Shown here: positions 34,006-42,255 of the stretch, in pieces | Layout of the letters: each line of letters starts with the position of its first letter | Numbering within the stretch: the first letter of the stretch is position 1 | NCBI RefSeq assembly: GCF_037940415.1 | Contig: NZ_CP149798.1 | Location: 6,729,001 to 6,793,000 of the forward strand | Source: Streptomyces sp. f51 | GTDB lineage: Bacteria; Actinomycetota; Actinomycetes; Streptomycetales; Streptomycetaceae | Length of the DNA: 64,000 bases | Direction of reading: 5' to 3' | The notes under the pieces: generated by a model | The model's input: the letters and a program-made list of their open reading frames with translations, nothing else | What the model was told of the DNA's origin: nothing | Database searches by the model: none | Program-made: the position numbers and the translations under genes

Positions 34006-34019
34006 CTGAAACGATTCAG
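34006..34019. promoter_or_regulatory. LacI-type operator candidate upstream of rhaI
   Basis: CTGAAACGATTCAG is a near-perfect palindrome centred on CG (one mismatch between half sites), the standard shape of LacI-family operators. It lies 51 bases upstream of the rhaI start. The LacI-family regulator at 39710 is the obvious candidate to bind it. Confidence 0.6.
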
Positions 34020-34170
34020 CAGCGAAGTTATGAGCCCCCCGAAGGGCTGTCAACCCCTCCGGCGCGGGTCGATCACCGTGACCCTCTTGTGACGCACGGA
34101 CGTCCAAGAATTTCGACGCGAACCCATTGACGCGACCTGGGTGGCATGCCTAACGTCCCGGCAATCCAAT

Positions 34171-34182
34171 TGAAACCTTTCA
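34171..34182. promoter_or_regulatory. second LacI-like palindrome upstream of the rhamnose transporter
   Basis: TGAAACCTTTCA has perfect TGAAA/TTTCA half sites around CC and resembles the palindrome at 34006 (shared TGAAAC core). It lies 45 bases before the ATPase start at 34227. The 271-bp divergent promoter region holds both sites and no other gene. Confidence 0.5.
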
Positions 34183-34226
34183 CGACGCTGTGGGGCCGTC
34201 CCGCCGGCGTTGTCGAGGAGCCCCTC

Positions 34227-35744
34227 ATGACCCACCCGTCCGACACGGGACCGGCCCCGGTGCTGGCGCTGAAGGACATCTCGAAGTCCTTCGGCGCCGT
34301 GCGCGCCCTGCGGGACGTGTCCCTGGAACTGTTCCCCGGCGAGGTGCACGCGCTCGCCGGAGAGAACGGCGCGGGCAAGTCGACCCTCATCAAGACGCTC
34401 GCCGGCGTGCACCGACCGGACGCCGGCCAGGTGCTGCTGGACGGCGAACCCACCGTCTTCCACGGCCCCGCCGACGCCCGCGACGCGGGCATCGCGGTGA
34501 TCTACCAGGAGCCGACCCTCTTCCCCGACCTGTCCATCGCCGAGAACATCTTCATGGGCCGTCAGCCCCGGCGCGCCCTTCGCCGCATCGACCACAAGGC
34601 CACCCACGCCGCGACCGCGGCCCTCATGAAGCGCCTCGGCGTAGAACTCGACCCCGAGCGCCCGGCGCGCGGACTGTCCATCGCCGACCAGCAGATCGTG
34701 GAGATCGCCAAGGCCCTCTCCTTCGACGCCCGCGTCCTGATCATGGACGAGCCGACCGCCGCCCTCACCGGAAGCGAGGTGGCCCGGCTGTTCGGCGTGG
34801 TCCGGGCCCTGCGCGAGCAGGGCTCCGCGGTGCTGTTCATCTCGCACCGGCTGGAGGAGATCTTCCGGATCTGCGGGCGCGTCACGACCCTGCGCGACGG
34901 GGCCCTCATCTCCAGCGAGCCGCTGGAGGGCATGACGGAGGACGACCTGGTACGCCGGATGGTCGGCCGCGATCTCGACGAGCTCTATCCCAAGCAGCAC
35001 GTCGAGGCGGGCGAAGTCGCCCTCAGCGTGCGCCGGCTGACCCGGGAGGGCGTCTTCACCGACGTCTCCTTCGACGTCCGGCGCGGCGAGATCGTCGGAC
35101 TCGCCGGGCTCGTCGGCGCCGGCCGCACCGAGGTCGCGCGGTCGGTGTTCGGCGTGGACCGCTGGGATGCCGGCGAGGTCGAGATCGACGGCCGCCCGCT
35201 GACGAACGGGGCCCCGTCCACGGCCATGGCCGCCGGGCTCGCCCTCGTCCCCGAGGACCGGCGCGCCCAGGGCCTGGTGATGGGCATGTCCATCGAGCGC
35301 AACATCGGTCTGACCGGGCTGCGTTCGACGGTCAGGGCGGGCCTGATGGACCGAGGGGCCGAACGCAGCCGCTCCCTCGACTGGGCGGTCAGGCTCCAGG
35401 TGAAGTACGCCCGGATCGCCGACACCGTCGCCACGCTCTCCGGCGGCAACCAGCAGAAGGTCGTCCTCGCCAAATGGCTGGCCACCGGCCCCAAGGTGCT
35501 GATCGTCGACGAGCCCACCCGGGGCATCGACGTCGGTACGAAGGCCGAAGTGCACCGGCTGCTCAGCGAGTTGGCCGCCGATGGCGTGGCCGTCCTGATG
35601 ATCTCCTCGGATCTCCCCGAGATCCTCGGCATGGCCGACCGCGTGCTCGTGATGCACGAGGGCCGGCTCACCGCCGAGATACCGCGCTCCGAAGCCACCG
35701 AGGAGTCCGTGATGGCCGCCGCCACCGGGAGGGCCGCCGCATGA
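34227..35744 (+). CDS. rhamnose ABC importer, duplicated ATP-binding protein
   Basis: Energy-coupling protein of a RbsA/AraG-type sugar importer, 505 residues with two ABC domains. Domain 1 has Walker [17 protein letters not shown], signature [15 protein letters not shown] and Walker [14 protein letters not shown]. Domain 2 has a degenerate Walker A ([13 protein letters not shown]), signature [15 protein letters not shown] and [14 protein letters not shown], the normal pattern of this subfamily. GAGGAG precedes ATG 34227. The C terminus ends GRAAA, a sequence echoed by the two micro-ORFs that follow. Rhamnose specificity is inferred from the gene neighbourhood. Confidence 0.9.
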   Translation: MTHPSDTGPAPVLALKDISKSFGAVRALRDVSLELFPGEVHALAGENGAGKSTLIKTLAGVHRPDAGQVLLDGEPTVFHGPADARDAGIAVIYQEPTLFPDLSIAENIFMGRQPRRALRRIDHKATHAATAALMKRLGVELDPERPARGLSIADQQIVEIAKALSFDARVLIMDEPTAALTGSEVARLFGVVRALREQGSAVLFISHRLEEIFRICGRVTTLRDGALISSEPLEGMTEDDLVRRMVGRDLDELYPKQHVEAGEVALSVRRLTREGVFTDVSFDVRRGEIVGLAGLVGAGRTEVARSVFGVDRWDAGEVEIDGRPLTNGAPSTAMAAGLALVPEDRRAQGLVMGMSIERNIGLTGLRSTVRAGLMDRGAERSRSLDWAVRLQVKYARIADTVATLSGGNQQKVVLAKWLATGPKVLIVDEPTRGIDVGTKAEVHRLLSELAADGVAVLMISSDLPEILGMADRVLVMHEGRLTAEIPRSEATEESVMAAATGRAAA

Positions 35745-35830
35745 CATCCGCAGAGAGGGCCGCCCGTACGGCAGTTGCCGAGAGGGCTCCCCGCGTGACC
35801 TCGCTCATCCCCCGGAGGGCCGCCGCATGA
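35741..35830 (+). CDS. 29-residue micro-ORF in the ATPase-permease junction
   Basis: The start ATG overlaps the ATPase stop (ATGA) and its own stop overlaps the next micro-ORF (ATGA). It is preceded by GGGAGGGCCGCCGC and ends with the same module, so it carries a ribosome site at both ends. The peptide is Ala/Arg-rich, starts [11 protein letters not shown] and ends RRAAA, like the ATPase C terminus (GRAAA). It looks like a duplicated gene junction rather than a folded protein; a role in translational coupling is possible. Confidence 0.45.
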   Translation: MTSAERAARTAVAERAPRVTSLIPRRAAA

Positions 35831-35886
35831 CAGCCGTCGAGAGGGCCGCCCGAATGACCCCGACCTCCCGGAGGGCCGCCGCATGA
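35827..35886 (+). CDS. 19-residue micro-ORF in the ATPase-permease junction
   Basis: A second copy of the junction module: ATG overlaps the previous micro-ORF stop and its stop overlaps the permease start (both ATGA). The peptide reads [19 protein letters not shown] and shares ERAAR and RRAAA with the first micro-ORF. The ribosome-site module GGAGGGCCGCCGCATGAC occurs three times: before 35741 (as GGGAGGG), before 35827 and before 35883. Confidence 0.45.
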   Translation: MTAVERAARMTPTSRRAAA

Positions 35887-36923
35887 CGGTCACCGCGCCC
35901 ACCCCCGCCCCCGCCACCGAGGTGCCCAGGTCCAGCGGCGCCCGGCTCGTGGACCGCGTCTTCAAGATGCGCGAACTCGCCATCCTGGCCGTCTTCCTGG
36001 TGATGATCGCCGTCACCCAGCTGGGCAACAGCGAGTTCCTGTCCGAACAGGGCGTCAAGGACCTGCTGCTGAACGCGACCATCCTCGTGCTGGTCGCCAC
36101 CGGCCAGTCCCTCGTCGTCATCACCCGCAACGTCGACCTGTCGGTCGGCTCGACCCTCGGCATCAGCGCCTTCGCGGCCGGTACGTACCTCCAGGGCGGC
36201 GGCAACCCCGTCGTCGCGGTCCTCCTCGCGGTGCTGCTCGGCATCGGGTGCGGACTGGTCAACGGCATGCTCGTCAGCCTCGGCCAGGTGCCCGCCCTCG
36301 TCGTCACCCTCGGCACGCTCTACATCATCCGCGGCGTCGACTCCATCTGGGTCGGCTCCCGGCAGATCACGGCGGCCGATCTCCCCGGCGGCTTCGTCGA
36401 CTTCGGCTCCGGCGGCATCTCGGCCGTCCCGTATCTCGCGCTGATCGCCCTGGCCGTCCTGGTGGTCGCCGCGTACTACCTCAAGCACTTCGGCAGCGGC
36501 CGCGAGCTGTACGCGCTCGGCTCCAACCCGGAGGCCGCGCGGCTCGCCGGCATCCCGGTCCGCAAGCGCATCCTCACCGCGTACGTCGTCTGCGGCGGCC
36601 TCGCGGGACTCGCGGGCGCCCTCTACCTCGCCCGGTTCGGCAACGTCGACTCCGGCACCGGCACCGGCTACGAACTCACCGTCGTCAGCGCGGTCGTGGT
36701 CGGCGGCGTCGTCTTCACCGGCGGCTCGGGCAGCGTCTACGGAGCCGCCCTCGGCGCCCTGCTGCTCACCTCCGTCAACAGCGTCCTGCCCGCCCTCGGT
36801 GTCAGCTCCGTCTGGGTGCTCGCCATCAACGGCGTCCTGCTCATCCTCGCCATCGCGGTCGACCGGATCGTCGCGCTGCGCGTGGCCTCCGCACTGAAGA
36901 AGAGGAACGCCCGCCATGGCTGA
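35883..36923 (+). CDS. rhamnose ABC importer, permease 1
   Basis: A 346-residue inner-membrane permease of the RbsC/AraH type (BPD_transp_2) with about ten helices. Typical segments are TGQSLVVITRNVDLSVGS, VPALVVTLGTLYIIRG (the coupling-type loop) and a C-terminal GGSGSVYGAALGALLL. The first 35 residues are cytosolic and Pro/Ala-rich. It starts at the last of three ATGA junctions and overlaps the second permease gene by 8 bp. It would form the translocation pore with the second permease. Confidence 0.9.
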   Translation: MTVTAPTPAPATEVPRSSGARLVDRVFKMRELAILAVFLVMIAVTQLGNSEFLSEQGVKDLLLNATILVLVATGQSLVVITRNVDLSVGSTLGISAFAAGTYLQGGGNPVVAVLLAVLLGIGCGLVNGMLVSLGQVPALVVTLGTLYIIRGVDSIWVGSRQITAADLPGGFVDFGSGGISAVPYLALIALAVLVVAAYYLKHFGSGRELYALGSNPEAARLAGIPVRKRILTAYVVCGGLAGLAGALYLARFGNVDSGTGTGYELTVVSAVVVGGVVFTGGSGSVYGAALGALLLTSVNSVLPALGVSSVWVLAINGVLLILAIAVDRIVALRVASALKKRNARHG

Positions 36924-37917
36924 CTCCGCTCTCGCGCGCGCCGTCCGCTGGGACACGGTCGTCGGCGCCCTCCTCATCGTCCTGCTGCTTTTCTCCTTCT
37001 CCTTCGTGGACGGCTTCGGCAACGCCCTCAACCTGTCGTTCCTGATCGGCAACACCCTGCCGATCGCGCTGATCGCCCTGCCCATGACCCTGCTCGTGGT
37101 CGCCGGCGAGATCGACCTGTCCGTGGCCTCCACGGCCGGGCTCTCCGGGTCGGTGATGGGCGCCCTGTGGAACCAGGGCATGGCGATCGAGACGATCATC
37201 CCGCTCTGTCTCGTGCTCGGCGTGGTGTGCGGGCTCGTCAACGGCCTGCTGGTGACCCGGCTCGGCCTGCCCTCCCTCGCCGTCACCATCGGCACGCTCG
37301 CCGCCTACCGGGGCATCGCGCAGATCGTGCTCGGCTCCGACGCCGTCACCGACTTCCCCACCCAGTACCAGGACTTCGCGGCCGGACGCATCGGGGACAC
37401 GTTCGTGCCCCAGGCCCTCCCGGTCTTCCTGGTGCTGCTCGCCGTCGCCGTGGTCGTCCTGCACGCCACCCCCTTCGGGAGGTCGGCGTTCGCGATCGGC
37501 GCCAACGAGGAGGCCGCCCGCTTCGCCGGTGTCCGGGTCAAGCGGCAGAAGCTGATCCTGTTCGTCGCGACCGGCCTCATGGCCTCCCTGACCGGCGTGT
37601 TCTGGGCGCTGCACTACGCCAGCGCCCGCTACGACAACGCCACCGGGCTCGAACTGTCCGTCGTGGCCGCCGTCCTGCTCGGCGGGATCGACTTCGACGG
37701 CGGCAGGGGCACGCTCGGCGGCGCGATCGGGGGAGTCTTCCTGCTCGGCTCGCTCCAGAACGTGATGAGCCTGCTCAACGTCTCCGCGCAGTCGCAGATC
37801 GTCGTCACCGGCGTCCTGCTCGTCGTCTCCGTGCTCGGCCCCCGGGTCGGGCGCCAGATCTCCGTGGCGCGGGCGGGCCGCAGAGCCGCCGCCCCGACCC
37901 CGGCCCCGATTCCGTAA
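36916..37917 (+). CDS. rhamnose ABC importer, permease 2
   Basis: A 333-residue paralogue of permease 1, same family (LLVVAGEIDLSVASTAGLSG, LPSLAVTIGTLAAYRG, GGIDFDGGRGTLGGAIGG). The start ATG lies inside the end of the preceding gene, with AGGAACGCCCGCC upstream. Two distinct RbsC-like permeases plus a duplicated ATPase are the usual set for RhaSTPQ-type rhamnose importers. The 95-bp gap to the binding-protein gene contains a short CGGCCCCGTAC direct repeat. Confidence 0.9.
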   Translation: MADSALARAVRWDTVVGALLIVLLLFSFSFVDGFGNALNLSFLIGNTLPIALIALPMTLLVVAGEIDLSVASTAGLSGSVMGALWNQGMAIETIIPLCLVLGVVCGLVNGLLVTRLGLPSLAVTIGTLAAYRGIAQIVLGSDAVTDFPTQYQDFAAGRIGDTFVPQALPVFLVLLAVAVVVLHATPFGRSAFAIGANEEAARFAGVRVKRQKLILFVATGLMASLTGVFWALHYASARYDNATGLELSVVAAVLLGGIDFDGGRGTLGGAIGGVFLLGSLQNVMSLLNVSAQSQIVVTGVLLVVSVLGPRVGRQISVARAGRRAAAPTPAPIP

Positions 37918-38012
37918 CCCCGCCCGGCCCGGCCCCGTACCCGTCGTCCCGGCCGGCTCGGCCCCGTACTCGTCACCCCGGTCCGCTCACCGTCGCAAAG
38001 GAACCCTCAGCC

Positions 38013-39101
38013 ATGCGCACAACATCGATCCGCCGTACCTGCGCGGCGCTCGCCGCCGTCACCTCCCTCGCCCTGGCCGTCACGGCCTGCGGCGGCACCA
38101 CCAAGAACGACGTCAAGGACTCGGGCGGCTCCGGCGCAGCCGCCGCCGGTGCCACGGCGGACCCGAACGCGGCCACGAAGAAGGGCCTCACGGTCGGTTT
38201 CCTGCCCAAGGCGGTCAACAACCCGTACTTCACCTCCTCGGACAAGGGCGGCGAGAAGGCGCTGACGGAACTGGGCTCGAAGTACAAGGAGGTGGGCACC
38301 AACAGCGCCACCGACACGAGCGGCCAGGTGAGTTACGTCAACACGCTCACCCAGCAGCAGGTCGACGCGATCGCGGTCTCCGCCCAGGACCCGGGTGCCC
38401 TGTGCACCGCGCTCAAGCAGGCCATGACCAACAAGATCAAGGTCGTCACCTACGACTCCGACACCAAGACCGACTGCCGCGACGCCTTCGTCTCGCAGGC
38501 GAGCGCGGAGGACCTGGGCCGCACCGAGGTGCAGCTGCTCGCCCAGCAGATCGGCTACAAGGGCGAGATCGCGATCCTGTCCGCCGCGCAGACCGCGACG
38601 AACCAGAACACCTGGATCGACTACATGAAGGACGAGCTGAAGGATCCCAAGTACAAGGACGTGAAGCTGGTCAAGGTCGCCTACGGCAACGACGAGGCCC
38701 AGCAGTCCTTCCAGCAGACGCAGGGCCTGCTCCAGGAGCACCCGAACCTGAAGGGGATCATCTCCCCGACCACCGTCGGCATCAAGGCGGCCGCCCAGTA
38801 CCTGTCCGGCTCCAAGTACAAGGGCAAGGTCAAGCTGACCGGCCTCGGCACCCCCAACGACATGCGCAAGTACGTCAAGAACGGCACGGTCGAGGCCTTC
38901 GAGCTGTGGGACCCGGCCAAGCTGGGCGAGCTGGCCGCCCGCACGGCCGTCGCGCTCGCCTCGGGGCAGATCACCGGCAAGGAGGGCGAGACCTTCAAGG
39001 CCGGCGGCATGGGCTCGTTCACGATCGGCAAGGACGGCGTGATCAGCCTCGGCAAGCCGACCGTGTTCAACGCGAAGAACATCGACCAGTTCGACTTCTG
39101 A
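38013..39101 (+). CDS. rhaS: rhamnose ABC importer, substrate-binding lipoprotein
   Basis: Extracellular sugar receptor of 362 residues, periplasmic-binding-protein type 1 (ribose/rhamnose group). The N terminus has Arg residues, a hydrophobic core and lipobox AVTAC near residues 22-26, so the mature protein is lipid-anchored. The ligand-binding core shows VGFLPKAVNNPYFTSSDKGG, QVDAIAVSAQDPGALC and VVTYDSDTKTDCRDAFVSQA, characteristic of RhaS-like receptors. AAGGAA precedes ATG 38013. It follows the two permeases and precedes the mutarotase. Confidence 0.92.
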   Translation: MRTTSIRRTCAALAAVTSLALAVTACGGTTKNDVKDSGGSGAAAAGATADPNAATKKGLTVGFLPKAVNNPYFTSSDKGGEKALTELGSKYKEVGTNSATDTSGQVSYVNTLTQQQVDAIAVSAQDPGALCTALKQAMTNKIKVVTYDSDTKTDCRDAFVSQASAEDLGRTEVQLLAQQIGYKGEIAILSAAQTATNQNTWIDYMKDELKDPKYKDVKLVKVAYGNDEAQQSFQQTQGLLQEHPNLKGIISPTTVGIKAAAQYLSGSKYKGKVKLTGLGTPNDMRKYVKNGTVEAFELWDPAKLGELAARTAVALASGQITGKEGETFKAGGMGSFTIGKDGVISLGKPTVFNAKNIDQFDF

Positions 39102-39166
39102 CGGTGTGCCGGGCCGGTGCTCCCGCCACCGCGCCGGCCCGGCTCCCAGGCCCCGGAGGGTCATCG

Positions 39167-39487
39167 ATGCAACGGGTGTGCTTTCTGCTGAAGGTCCGTG
39201 CGGACCGCCTCGACGCGTACCGCGAGCGGCACGCCGCCGTGTGGCCCGAGATGCTGGACGCGCTCTCGGCCACCGGCTGGCACAACTACTCGCTCTTTCT
39301 GCGCGAGGACGGACTGCTGGTCGGCTATCTGGAGACCGAGGACTTCACGGCCGCTCGGGCCGCCATGGAGGCCACCGACGTCAACGCCCGCTGGCAGGAG
39401 GAGATGGCGCCGTACTTCACCGCACTGGACGGCGCCAGGCCCGACGAGGCGATGACACCCCTCACCGAGGTGTTCCACCTCGCCTGA
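39167..39487 (+). CDS. rhaM: L-rhamnose mutarotase
   Basis: A 106-residue cytoplasmic enzyme that interconverts alpha and beta anomers of L-rhamnose. It has the RhaM signatures: YRERHAAVWPEMLDAL (active-site histidine), GWHNYSLFLREDGLLVGYLE, and the C-terminal EMAPYFTALDGARPDEA. GGAGGG precedes ATG 39167. It is the expected companion of an isomerase that uses one anomer, and sits between the importer and the regulator. Confidence 0.95.
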   Translation: MQRVCFLLKVRADRLDAYRERHAAVWPEMLDALSATGWHNYSLFLREDGLLVGYLETEDFTAARAAMEATDVNARWQEEMAPYFTALDGARPDEAMTPLTEVFHLA

Positions 39488-39524
39488 CCGCTCCACCCGC
39501 CCGGAACGATTCGAGGAGCCGTAC

Positions 39525-39710
39525 ATGAGACCGCGCCGCAATGACGACGGACCCTGCCCGGTGCCGTGGGGAGACGTCCGCCGGGACCACTCCTCCGGCC
39601 CCGGACGTCATCGTTCTCCGGCTGCCCGCACGACCACCGGTTCCGGCGCCCTCGCGGGTAATCTGAGGGCCGGCCTGCCGCTTCTCGTTCTCCTGGAGGT
39701 TCCCGCCTGA
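39525..39710 (+). CDS. possible 61-residue short ORF before the LacI gene
   Basis: ATG 39525 has an excellent ribosome site (GAGGAG, six-base spacing), and the stop TGA (39708-39710) overlaps the LacI start as TGATG. The peptide is Arg/Gly/Pro-rich with no recognisable domain and composition little different from non-coding DNA. It may be a leader ORF that couples translation to the regulator, the remnant of a deleted gene, or chance. It fills the 222-bp rhaM-regulator gap. Confidence 0.3.
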   Translation: MRPRRNDDGPCPVPWGDVRRDHSSGPGRHRSPAARTTTGSGALAGNLRAGLPLLVLLEVPA

Positions 39711-40735
39711 TGGCCCAGTCGGTGGGTATCAAGGACGTCGCCCGTGCCGCCGGAGTCTCCGTCGGCACGGTCTCGAACGTGATCAACCGCCCGGACTCGG
39801 TGGCCTCCGAGACCAGGGCGCGCGTCCAGTCCGCCATCGACCGGCTCGGCTACGTGCGCAGCGAGTCGGCCCGCCAGCTGCGGGCCGGGCGCAGCCGGAT
39901 CATGGGTCTTCTCGTGCTCGACATGGGCAACCCGTTCTTCGTGGACGTCGCGCGCGGCGCCGAGCGCGCCGCGCGGGAGACCGGACTCGGGGTGATGGTC
40001 TGCAACAGCGCGCAGTCCCCGAGCGAGGAGGCCGACTATCTGTCGCTCTTCGCCGAGCAGCGGGTGCGCGGGGTGCTGCTGACCCCGTCGGACGCGAGCG
40101 GGCGCAACATCGAGGCGTTCCGCCGCAACGGCATCCCCTTCGTCCTGGTCGACCGGGTCGCCGAGGGCACCACCGAGTGCTCGGTCTCGGTCGACGACGT
40201 GGCAGGCGGCGCGCTCGCCGTGCGGCACCTCGTGGACGCCGGACACCGTTCCATCGCGTACGTCAGCGGACCGCCCGGGCTCAGCCAGGTGAGGGACCGC
40301 CGTACGGGCGCGCTGAACGCCCTGCGCGAGGCGGGCCTGGGCCCGGAGCGGCTGCGCGAGCTGCCCACCGAGCGGCTGGACGTGGCCGCCGGACGCGACG
40401 CCGGAGCCCGGCTCCTGGGCCTCGCCGAACGGCCCACCGCCGTCTTCTGCGCCAACGACCTGCTCGCCCTCGGCGTCCTCCAGGCCATGTACGCGGCCGG
40501 GGTCGGCGTGCCCGACGACCTCGCGATCGTCGGCTACGACGACATCGAGTTCGCCGCGGCGGCGGTCGTCCCGCTCACCTCCGTGCGCCAGCCGGCGGTG
40601 ACCATGGGCGCCCTCGCGGCCGAGCTGCTGCTTGAGGAGATCGACGCGGAGACCGCGCCCGTGCCGCACGAGCACCGGCGGGTCGTGCTCCAGCCGGAGC
40701 TGGTGGTGCGCCACTCGAGCCTGGCGGCGCGCTGA
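39710..40735 (+). CDS. LacI-family transcriptional regulator (likely rhamnose repressor)
   Basis: A 341-residue regulator. The N-terminal LacI helix-turn-helix and hinge read IKDVARAAGVSVGTVSNVIN, then RVQSAIDRLGYVRSESARQL. The rest is a PBP1-type ligand domain (IMGLLVLDMGNPFFVDVARG, FCANDLLALGVLQAMYAAGV, VGYDDIEFAAAAVVPLTSVR). It is the last gene of the rightward rhamnose unit. By context it should bind the palindromes at 34006 and 34171 and release them when rhamnose or a derivative is present; the effector is not known. Confidence 0.88.
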   Translation: MAQSVGIKDVARAAGVSVGTVSNVINRPDSVASETRARVQSAIDRLGYVRSESARQLRAGRSRIMGLLVLDMGNPFFVDVARGAERAARETGLGVMVCNSAQSPSEEADYLSLFAEQRVRGVLLTPSDASGRNIEAFRRNGIPFVLVDRVAEGTTECSVSVDDVAGGALAVRHLVDAGHRSIAYVSGPPGLSQVRDRRTGALNALREAGLGPERLRELPTERLDVAAGRDAGARLLGLAERPTAVFCANDLLALGVLQAMYAAGVGVPDDLAIVGYDDIEFAAAAVVPLTSVRQPAVTMGALAAELLLEEIDAETAPVPHEHRRVVLQPELVVRHSSLAAR

Positions 40736-40868
40736 CCAGCGGTTCAGTTCCCCGTCACCGGACTGCTGAGTCACTGTTCAGTTCATTTTCCCGGTCCCCG
40801 GGCCGCGGAGCCCGGCCGACATGTGCTCAACTGGGACAGCCTGGAATCCGTACGTCTCGGGAGACCTG

Positions 40869-42170
40869 TTGACCGTCAGCTACCGCCAGCCCGGTGTCGT
40901 CCTCACCGACCACCGCTTCACCGTGCCTCTGGACCACGACCGGCCCGCGGGCGAGAGCATCGAACTGTTCGCCCGCGAGGTCGTCGCGAGCGACAAGGCG
41001 CACCGGAACCTGCCCTGGATGGTCTATCTCCAGGGCGGCCCCGGCTTCGGGGCGAATCGTTTCGTCGGCCGTCAGGCCTGGCTCGACCGAGCCCTGGAGG
41101 ACTTCCGTGTGCTGCTGCTCGACCAGCGCGGCACCGGCCATTCCACCCCCGCCAACCGGCAGACGCTGCCGCTGCGCGGCGGCCCCCGCGAGCAGGCCGA
41201 GTACCTCGCGCACTTCCGCGCCGACTCCATCGTCCGGGACTGCGAGGCCATCAGGCCCGGGCTGACCGGCGGCGCGCCCTGGACGGTGCTCGGCCAGAGC
41301 TTCGGCGGCTTCTGCACCGTGCGCTACCTCTCCAGCGCCCCCGAGGGACTGAGCGCCGCCGTCGTCACCGGCGGTCTGCCCTCCCTCGACGGACACGCGG
41401 ACGACGTCTACCGCGCCGCCTACCCGCGCATCGAGCGCAAGGTCGCCGCGCACTACGCCCGCTACCCGCAGGACGTCGAGCGCGCCCGCCGGATCGCGGA
41501 GTACCTGCTCCAGCACGAGCCCGTGCTCAGCGGCGGCTACCGCCTGACCGCCGAGGCCTTCCAGTCGCTCGGCATCCTGCTCGGCGGCAGCGACGGCAGC
41601 CACCGTCTGCACTTCCTGCTGGAGGACGCCTTCGTCCGCACCCCGCAGGGCCCCGCCCTCTCCGACGCGTTCCAGGAGGAGGTCCAGGCGCTGCTGTCGT
41701 ACGCGGGCCACCCCCTGTACGCGCTGGTCCACGAGGCCATCTACGCCCAGGGCGGCCGCCCCACCGACTGGTCCGCCGAACGCGTACGCGCCGAGTTCCC
41801 CCAGTTCGACGCGGCCAAGACCCTCGCGGACGACGGGCCCCTGCTCTTCACCGGCGAGTCCGTGCACCCCTGGATGTTCGAGACCGACCCGGCCCTGCGC
41901 CCGCTGCGCGACACCGCCGAGGAACTGGCCGCCCGCACCGACTGGGCGCCGCTGTACGACCCGGCCCGCCTCGCCGCGAACGAGGTGCCCGTCGCGGCGG
42001 CCGTCTACCACGACGACATGTACGTCGACGCGGACCACGCGCTGCGCACCGCCCGCGCCATCCGGGGCCTGCGCACCTGGGTGACCGACGAGTTCGAGCA
42101 CGACGGGGTACGGGCCGGCGGCCCGCGCGTGCTGGACCGGCTGCTGGCGCTCACGCGCGACGACGTCTGA
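40869..42170 (+). CDS. alpha/beta hydrolase, proline iminopeptidase-like (family S33)
   Basis: A 433-residue cytoplasmic hydrolase. The oxyanion motif is YLQGGPGFGANR, followed by LLLDQRGTGHSTPAN and the nucleophile elbow VLGQSFGGFC. The C-terminal part includes a helical cap and a probable His in FEHDG. The length and the QGGPG and DQRGTG motifs match prolyl aminopeptidases that release N-terminal proline. The start is uncertain: TTG 40869 follows GGGAGA at good spacing, while ATG 40821 would add 16 residues of non-conserved sequence. Confidence 0.8.
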   Translation: MTVSYRQPGVVLTDHRFTVPLDHDRPAGESIELFAREVVASDKAHRNLPWMVYLQGGPGFGANRFVGRQAWLDRALEDFRVLLLDQRGTGHSTPANRQTLPLRGGPREQAEYLAHFRADSIVRDCEAIRPGLTGGAPWTVLGQSFGGFCTVRYLSSAPEGLSAAVVTGGLPSLDGHADDVYRAAYPRIERKVAAHYARYPQDVERARRIAEYLLQHEPVLSGGYRLTAEAFQSLGILLGGSDGSHRLHFLLEDAFVRTPQGPALSDAFQEEVQALLSYAGHPLYALVHEAIYAQGGRPTDWSAERVRAEFPQFDAAKTLADDGPLLFTGESVHPWMFETDPALRPLRDTAEELAARTDWAPLYDPARLAANEVPVAAAVYHDDMYVDADHALRTARAIRGLRTWVTDEFEHDGVRAGGPRVLDRLLALTRDDV

Positions 42171-42216
42171 GCCGCCGGCGCTTCCCGCCTCTCTTCGCCA
42201 TCATCCGTTCTCCTCT

Positions 42217-42243
42217 AGGATTCTGACGGCCTGTCAGGATCCT
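42217..42243. promoter_or_regulatory. 27-bp palindrome upstream of the enoyl-CoA hydratase gene
   Basis: Arms AGGATTCTGAC (42217-42227) and GTCAGGATCCT (42233-42243) match at 10 of 11 positions around a GGCCT spacer, ending 12 bases before the ATG. The inner CTGAC/GTCAG with short spacer is typical of TetR-type operators. Confidence 0.6.
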
Positions 42244-42255
42244 GAGGGGGCACGG

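Noticed and set aside
38402-39166. Plus-strand frame extending rhaM upstream across the binding-protein gene
   Set aside because: Out of frame with rhaS and composed of Arg/Ala/Gly shadow sequence; rhaM begins at 39167 with a good ribosome site.
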